This document shows positions 59,622-64,000 of a stretch of 64,000 nucleotides of DNA, one piece after another. How positions within the stretch are numbered: position 1 is the first letter of the stretch; each line of letters opens with the position of its first letter. Position numbers and translations under genes: made by a program. The notes beneath the pieces are model-generated. The model was not told where the DNA came from and made no database searches. It was given only the letters and a program-made list of their open reading frames with translations. This stretch comes from Aeromonas allosaccharophila (GTDB taxonomy: Bacteria > Pseudomonadota > Gammaproteobacteria > Enterobacterales > Aeromonadaceae), in the NCBI RefSeq assembly GCF_000819685.1, contig NZ_CDBR01000013.1:1-64000 (forward strand), written 5' to 3'.

Positions 59622-60302
59622 ATGAGTGAAGGGGATCTGCTGGCGGTCTGGCTCACCCTGAAGCTCGCGGCCTGTACCACCGCGATTTTGCTGTTGCTGG
59701 CGCCGCCGCTGGCCTGGTGGCTGTCGCGCAGTCAGAACCGACTGCGGCCGCTGGTGGAGGCGCTGGTGGCGCTGCCGCTGGTGCTGCCCCCCACTGTGCT
59801 GGGGTTTTACCTGCTACTCGCCTTCTCGCCCGAATATGGTTTCGGTGCCTGGTGGCGCGACACCTTTGGCGCCCCCCTTGCCTTCAGCTTTCTCGGCCTG
59901 CTGTTTGCCTCCATCCTCTATTCGCTGCCGTTCGTGGTGCAGCCGCTCACCTCCGCTTTCGTCAATATGGGCAACAAGGAGCTGGAGGCAGCTGCTACCC
60001 TGGGGCTCGGCCCGCTGGAGCGCTTCTTCCACATCATCTTGCCGATGACCCTGCCCAGCTTCGTGATGGCGGCGGCCCTCGGCTTTGCCCATACATTGGG
60101 AGAGTTTGGCGTGGTGCTGATGATTGGCGGCAATATCCCCGGCGAAACCCAGGTGCTCTCCATCGCCTTGTTTGATCATGTGGAGGCGATGGATTACCAG
60201 AACGCACATATTCTGGCGGGCGGCCTGATGGCCTTCTCGCTGGTGATGCTGGTGCTGGTCTATGGTGTGCTGCAGCGCAGACAGCGGAGAGTGTTTGGAT
60301 GA
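59622..60302 (+). CDS. modB: Molybdate ABC transporter permease
   Basis: 226 residues with five membrane segments; EAA motif EAAATLGLGPLERFFHIILP. Start supported by GGGAGG upstream. Overlaps modC by 4 bases. Confidence 0.95.
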   Translation: MSEGDLLAVWLTLKLAACTTAILLLLAPPLAWWLSRSQNRLRPLVEALVALPLVLPPTVLGFYLLLAFSPEYGFGAWWRDTFGAPLAFSFLGLLFASILYSLPFVVQPLTSAFVNMGNKELEAAATLGLGPLERFFHIILPMTLPSFVMAAALGFAHTLGEFGVVLMIGGNIPGETQVLSIALFDHVEAMDYQNAHILAGGLMAFSLVMLVLVYGVLQRRQRRVFG

Positions 60303-61384
60303 ACCAAGCAGCCACTATTCCGCAAGACAACGCCCTGAGCATCAATGCTCGGCGCGAGTTTGGCCCCTTTACCCTCGATTGCGCACTGACCCTCGAGCTG
60401 GGGGGGATCCTCGGCCTGTTTGGTCCCTCCGGCTGCGGCAAGAGCACTCTGCTGCGCATCATCGCCGGGCTCGATCGCCAAAGCGGGGATCGCTTGCTGT
60501 GGCGCGATAGGGAGTGCATCGCTCTGCTGCCCGAAGCGCGCCGGATCGGGCTGGTGTTTCAGGACGCGCGCCTCTTTCCCCATCTGACGGTGCTCGGCAA
60601 TCTGCAACTGGCGGCCCGCAAGGGGCGAGGGCGCTGGCAACCCGAGGCGCTGGCGGCGCGGCTTGGCTTTGCCGATCTGCTGGGGCAGCCTGCCCATGCC
60701 CTATCTGGCGGTCAACGCCAGCGAGTGGCGCTGGGGCGGGCGCTGCTGGCCGAGCCTGATCTGCTGCTGCTCGATGAGCCTTTTTCGGCGCTGGATCGGC
60801 GCAGCCGCATCCATCAGGCCCATGTGCTCAAAGGCTTGCAGCAGGAGAGCGGCATTCCCATGATCTTCGTCAGCCACGCCATGGAGGAGGTGAGCCTGCT
60901 CTGCGATCAGCTGGTGTTGCTGGAAAGTGGCAGGGTAGAGGCGCAAGGCCAGCCGAGCGAGATCTTCGCCCGTACCGATCTCTCGCTCGCCAGCCGTGAC
61001 GATGCCGGGGTGATGCTGGATGCGACCTTGGCTCACTACGATGACGACGAACAGATGGCGACCCTGCAGCTCGGCGAGCAGCGACTGCGGGTCACCATGA
61101 CCCATGTGCCGGACGAGAGTGGCCCCTTGCAGATCAAGGTGGCGGGGCGCGATGTGGTGATCGCCACCGCCCCCATCGAGCACTCCAGTCTCTCCAACTG
61201 TCTCGTCACCCGTCTGCTGGCGGTGCGCGAGGTGCGCCCCGGCCAGACCCTGTTGCAGTTGGCTCTGGGTGAGCAGATACTGCTGGCCCGGATCACCAGC
61301 CGCTCAGCCAGGCGGCTGGCGCTGGCGCCGCAGCAGCAGATCTACGCTTATATCAAGGCGGTTAGTCTGGTCAGCGAAGGCTGA
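60299..61384 (+). CDS. modC: Molybdate ABC transporter ATPase
   Basis: 361 residues. Walker A GPSGCGKST, signature LSGGQRQRV, Walker B LLLLDEPFSALD, H-loop FVSHAMEE, then a C-terminal TOBE/MOP domain (about 285-355) that binds molybdate and can regulate transport. Confidence 0.96.
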   Translation: MNQAATIPQDNALSINARREFGPFTLDCALTLELGGILGLFGPSGCGKSTLLRIIAGLDRQSGDRLLWRDRECIALLPEARRIGLVFQDARLFPHLTVLGNLQLAARKGRGRWQPEALAARLGFADLLGQPAHALSGGQRQRVALGRALLAEPDLLLLDEPFSALDRRSRIHQAHVLKGLQQESGIPMIFVSHAMEEVSLLCDQLVLLESGRVEAQGQPSEIFARTDLSLASRDDAGVMLDATLAHYDDDEQMATLQLGEQRLRVTMTHVPDESGPLQIKVAGRDVVIATAPIEHSSLSNCLVTRLLAVREVRPGQTLLQLALGEQILLARITSRSARRLALAPQQQIYAYIKAVSLVSEG

Positions 61385-61475
61385 TTGGGCGCCGTGCTGA
61401 TAACGTGGCAGGATGGCCACGGGCAACATAGCAACAAGAGATGGTTCAGGTGATGAGTCGAGAGGCAATACACTG

Positions 61476-62252
61476 ATGCGCCGCAATCAGGTGATGAAAT
61501 TCAATGGTCTTGCCCTGCGCAGTGCGGGGGAGGGCCCCTTGCTGTTGCTGCTGCACGGGCTGGGCTCCTCCAGCCTCGACTGGCAGGCGCAGATCGAACG
61601 GTTTTCCGAACACTACCGGGTGGTGGCGCTGGATCTGCGCGGCCACGGCCAGAGTATGCAGGAGGGGCCGTTCGATGTAGCGACCCTGGCGGCCGATGTG
61701 GTGAGCTGGCTCGATGCACAGCCCGAGCCTGCCTGGGTCGTAGGGTTGTCGCTGGGGGCCATGGTAGCGCTGGAGCTGGCGCTGCAACTGCCCCACAAGG
61801 TGCAGGGGCTGGTGCTGGTCAACGGTGTTAGCGAGTTTCTGCTGGAGAGCCCCAAAGAGCAGGAGCGTTACGCCCAGCGTCTCAAGTGGCTGCGCTGGTT
61901 TGGCATGCGCCCCCTCGCCTGGTGGCTGGGACGCGAGCTCTTCCCAGGCCCGGATCTGGCGCAGGTGCGCCACACCTTCCGGCTGCGTTTCATACGCAAT
62001 AAAAAGAAAATCTACAAGGCACTGCTGGAGGCGCTCCCCGGCTGGTCGGTACGCGCCCGGCTCGGCTCCATCTGGCAGCCGGTGGCCATCATCTCCACCA
62101 GTCACGACTACCTGCCGCTGGCCAAACGGGTGGAGCAGTTTGCCGCCCTGCCCAACGCCACCATCCACACCCCCAATGGTCACCACGCCTGGCCAGCGGA
62201 AGATCCCTCGGGGTTCAACCACCTGCTGCAGCGGATCCTCTCCACCCACTGA
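61476..62252 (+). CDS. Alpha/beta hydrolase
   Basis: 258 residues from ATG 61476; ATG 61494 is an alternative. Catalytic triad is visible: Ser in VVGLSLGAMVAL, His in GHHAWPAED, Asp in the SHDYLP segment; oxyanion LLLLHGLGSSSLDW. No signal peptide. Substrate unknown. Placed between modC and the moeB terminator. Confidence 0.88.
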   Translation: MRRNQVMKFNGLALRSAGEGPLLLLLHGLGSSSLDWQAQIERFSEHYRVVALDLRGHGQSMQEGPFDVATLAADVVSWLDAQPEPAWVVGLSLGAMVALELALQLPHKVQGLVLVNGVSEFLLESPKEQERYAQRLKWLRWFGMRPLAWWLGRELFPGPDLAQVRHTFRLRFIRNKKKIYKALLEALPGWSVRARLGSIWQPVAIISTSHDYLPLAKRVEQFAALPNATIHTPNGHHAWPAEDPSGFNHLLQRILSTH

Positions 62253-62269
62253 ACGTGGGTCCGGGATAC

Positions 62270-62302
62270 AAAAAAGCCGAACCACAGGGTTCGGCTTTTT
62301 TG
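62270..62302. terminator. Bidirectional terminator between hydrolase and moeB
   Basis: AGCCGAACC/GGTTCGGCT stem, 4-base loop, A- and T-tracts on both sides. Confidence 0.92.
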
Positions 62303-62318
62303 TGGGTATCGCGCGGGT

Positions 62319-63074
62319 TTAAGGATGGGAGCAGACCGGGCAGCCGGGGCGCTTGGGCAGCTTCATCTCGCGGAAGGTGCCGCTTAGGCCGTCGATCATC
62401 AGCAGGCGGCCACTGTAGCTTTTGCCCATACCTGCCAGGAGCTTGATGGCTTCCAGTGCCTGCAGGCTGCCCACCAGACCCACCACGGGGGCGAGTACCC
62501 CCGCCTCGACGCAGGTGAGGGCCTGCTCGCCAAACAGGGCGCTGAGGCAGGCGTAGCAGGGCTCATCTTCCTGCCAGGTGAAGCTGCAGAGCTGCCCCTC
62601 CAGCCGGATGGCGGCGCCACTGACCAGCGGCACCCTGTGCTGGCGTGCCTTTTGATTCAGCAGGTTGCGAATGGCCAGATTGTCGGTGCAATCGAGTACC
62701 AGCTGATGTTCCGGTAAAAGGGTATCGAGCAGCGCCTCATCGGCCACGGCGGCGTGGATCTCGACGTTGAGCCAGGGATTGAGCGCGTGCAGCGACTGCG
62801 CTGCTGAGTCCACCTTGTCGTGGCCAATTCGCTCATCGTTGTGTAGCACCTGACGCTGCAGGTTGGAGAGCTCCACCTTGTCGAAATCGACTAGGGTGAG
62901 CTGGCCGACTCCGGCCACCGCCAGATACTGGCTGGCGGCGCAGCCAAGGCCACCGGCGCCGATCACCAGCACCCTGGCCTGCTTGAGCGCCTCCTGCCCC
63001 TCGAAATCGAAGGATTTGAGGATGATCTGGCGGTTGTAGCGCAGTAGCTCGGCGTCGCTCAGGATCTCGCTCAC
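62319..63074 (-). CDS. moeB: Molybdopterin-synthase adenylyltransferase
   Basis: 251 residues. Adenylates the MoaD C-terminus. E1-like: [48 protein letters not shown]; zinc Cys pairs CYAC and CPVC. Start overlaps the moeA stop by 4 bases. Confidence 0.96.
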   Translation of the reverse strand: MSEILSDAELLRYNRQIILKSFDFEGQEALKQARVLVIGAGGLGCAASQYLAVAGVGQLTLVDFDKVELSNLQRQVLHNDERIGHDKVDSAAQSLHALNPWLNVEIHAAVADEALLDTLLPEHQLVLDCTDNLAIRNLLNQKARQHRVPLVSGAAIRLEGQLCSFTWQEDEPCYACLSALFGEQALTCVEAGVLAPVVGLVGSLQALEAIKLLAGMGKSYSGRLLMIDGLSGTFREMKLPKRPGCPVCSHP

Positions 63075-64000
63075 AGCAGCAATCCCCCGAATGGCTCGAC
63101 GGTCACCGTCTCGCCCGCGGCGACGCGGCCCCGCTCACGCTCAAGAACGATGTAGCAGTTGGCCCGCGACAGGGAGCTGAACACGGCGGAGTCCTGCGAG
63201 CCGGTGCTGCGTACCTCGAGGCCGTTCGGTCCCTGACTCAGAATGCCGCGCTGGAAGTCGAGTCGGCCGGGGCTCTTTTTGAGTGGCTCAGCCGCAATGG
63301 CTTGCAGCTGGAGCGGGCGCTCGAAGTGCTGGCCTGCGAGCTTGGCCAGCGCCGGTTGCACCAGTTGATCGAAGGTGACCATGGCGGAGACGGGGTTGCC
63401 CGGCAGGCCGAAGAACCAGGCGCGGGGCAGGCGGCCGAAGGCAAATGGCTTGCCCGGCTTGATGGCCAGCTTCCAGAAGCCAATCTCGCCGAGCTCGTCC
63501 AGCAGCTGTTTGGTGAAGTCCGCTTCCCCTACCGAGACGCCGCCGGTGGTGATGAGCACATCGGCTTCTTCATCGGCGCGAATAAAGGCAGCGCGCAGTT
63601 GGGCCGGATCGTCCGGGATGATGCCAAGGTCGAGGCAGTCGCAGCCCATGCGTGCCAGCATGGCCCGCACGCCGTAGCGGTTGGAGTCATAGATATCGCC
63701 GTGAGCAAGCGGGGTGCCGACCGGTTTGAGCTCGTCGCCAGTGCTGAAGATGGCCACCTTCAGTGGGCGGCGCACCGCGACGGTGGCCACGCCAAGGGAG
63801 GCCAACAGCGGCATTTCGCGTGGGGTGAGGCGAGTACCGGCTGGCAGCACGCAGGCGCCCTTGCCGATATCGCTGCCGGCGCGGCGGATGTTCTGGCCCG
63901 GTTCGGGTTGTGCCAGAAAAGTGATCCGATCGCCATCGGCATGCGTTTCTTCCTGCATCACCACCGCATCTGTGCCTGCGGGGATCGGGGCGCCGGTCAT
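63071..64000 (-). CDS. moeA: Molybdopterin molybdenumtransferase MoeA, 3' part
   Basis: The last 309 residues; the 5' third lies beyond the window. The Met at the edge ([18 protein letters not shown]) is an internal conserved motif, not the start. Other markers: [44 protein letters not shown]. Inserts molybdate into adenylated molybdopterin. moeA-moeB order as in E. coli. Confidence 0.96.
   Translation of the reverse strand: MTGAPIPAGTDAVVMQEETHADGDRITFLAQPEPGQNIRRAGSDIGKGACVLPAGTRLTPREMPLLASLGVATVAVRRPLKVAIFSTGDELKPVGTPLAHGDIYDSNRYGVRAMLARMGCDCLDLGIIPDDPAQLRAAFIRADEEADVLITTGGVSVGEADFTKQLLDELGEIGFWKLAIKPGKPFAFGRLPRAWFFGLPGNPVSAMVTFDQLVQPALAKLAGQHFERPLQLQAIAAEPLKKSPGRLDFQRGILSQGPNGLEVRSTGSQDSAVFSSLSRANCYIVLERERGRVAAGETVTVEPFGGLLL

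Overview
The window reads as a 64-kb piece of a gammaproteobacterial chromosome, most likely Aeromonas. The grounds are high GC across the core, a tmRNA on the minus strand with proteolysis tag ANDENYALAA, the trp order E-G-D-(C/F)-B-A, the yjtD-thrLABC and fadE-gmhA-yafJ neighbourhoods shared with enterics, and a complete Nap/Moco/Mod block. Genus is an inference from gene content, not a database match.

Layout. (1) 1-3310: an AT-rich genomic island edge with an unrecognised Sel1/TPR-like gene, an orphan Xre/ParS-type antitoxin and a tyrosine integrase, bounded on the right by a 46-bp copy of the 3' half of a tRNA-Thr gene (att site). (2) 3.5-9.4 kb: a DUF2252 gene and a 1391-residue formate dehydrogenase that fuses NuoG-like, GltD-like, ferredoxin and FdhF domains. 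(3) 10-17.3 kb: the trp operon on the minus strand with its attenuator and a leader peptide carrying three consecutive Trp codons. (4) 17.3-22.7 kb: rnm (with a second, diverged copy of its 3' end), yciO, scpA, scpB, rluB, tesB. (5) 22.8-24.5 kb: aceK. (6) 24.7-30.5 kb: yjtD and thrLABC with attenuator. (7) 30.5-33 kb: a decayed second island next to ssrA: an IS3-family element with intact ends and a 4-bp target duplication, abutting a frameshifted and truncated integrase. (8) 33-40.8 kb: ssrA, smpB, ratA, rnfH-like, an M20 peptidase, fadE (with a FadR-like operator), gmhA, yafJ. (9) 41-49 kb: an HPt protein, a YvcK-like protein, a FIST (NosP-like) protein with a hybrid histidine kinase, a Lon-substrate-domain protein, and a nitrate-type two-component pair. 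(10) 49.2-64 kb: Moco riboswitch, moaA, napFDAGHBC, moaBCDE, modABC, a hydrolase, moeB and the 3' part of moeA.

Functional themes. The right third concentrates molybdenum and nitrate/NO metabolism: molybdate uptake (modABC), cofactor synthesis (moaA-E, moeB, moeA), a Moco-binding riboswitch, a periplasmic nitrate reductase needing that cofactor, nitrate sensing (NarQ/NarP type), and a probable NO-sensing phosphorelay (FIST protein, hybrid kinase, HPt). The nap operon sits between moaA and moaB, splitting the usual moaABCDE order. Two amino-acid operons (trp, thr) each keep a recognisable leader peptide and attenuator. The two mobile regions sit at classical tRNA/tmRNA integration sites and show different degrees of decay.
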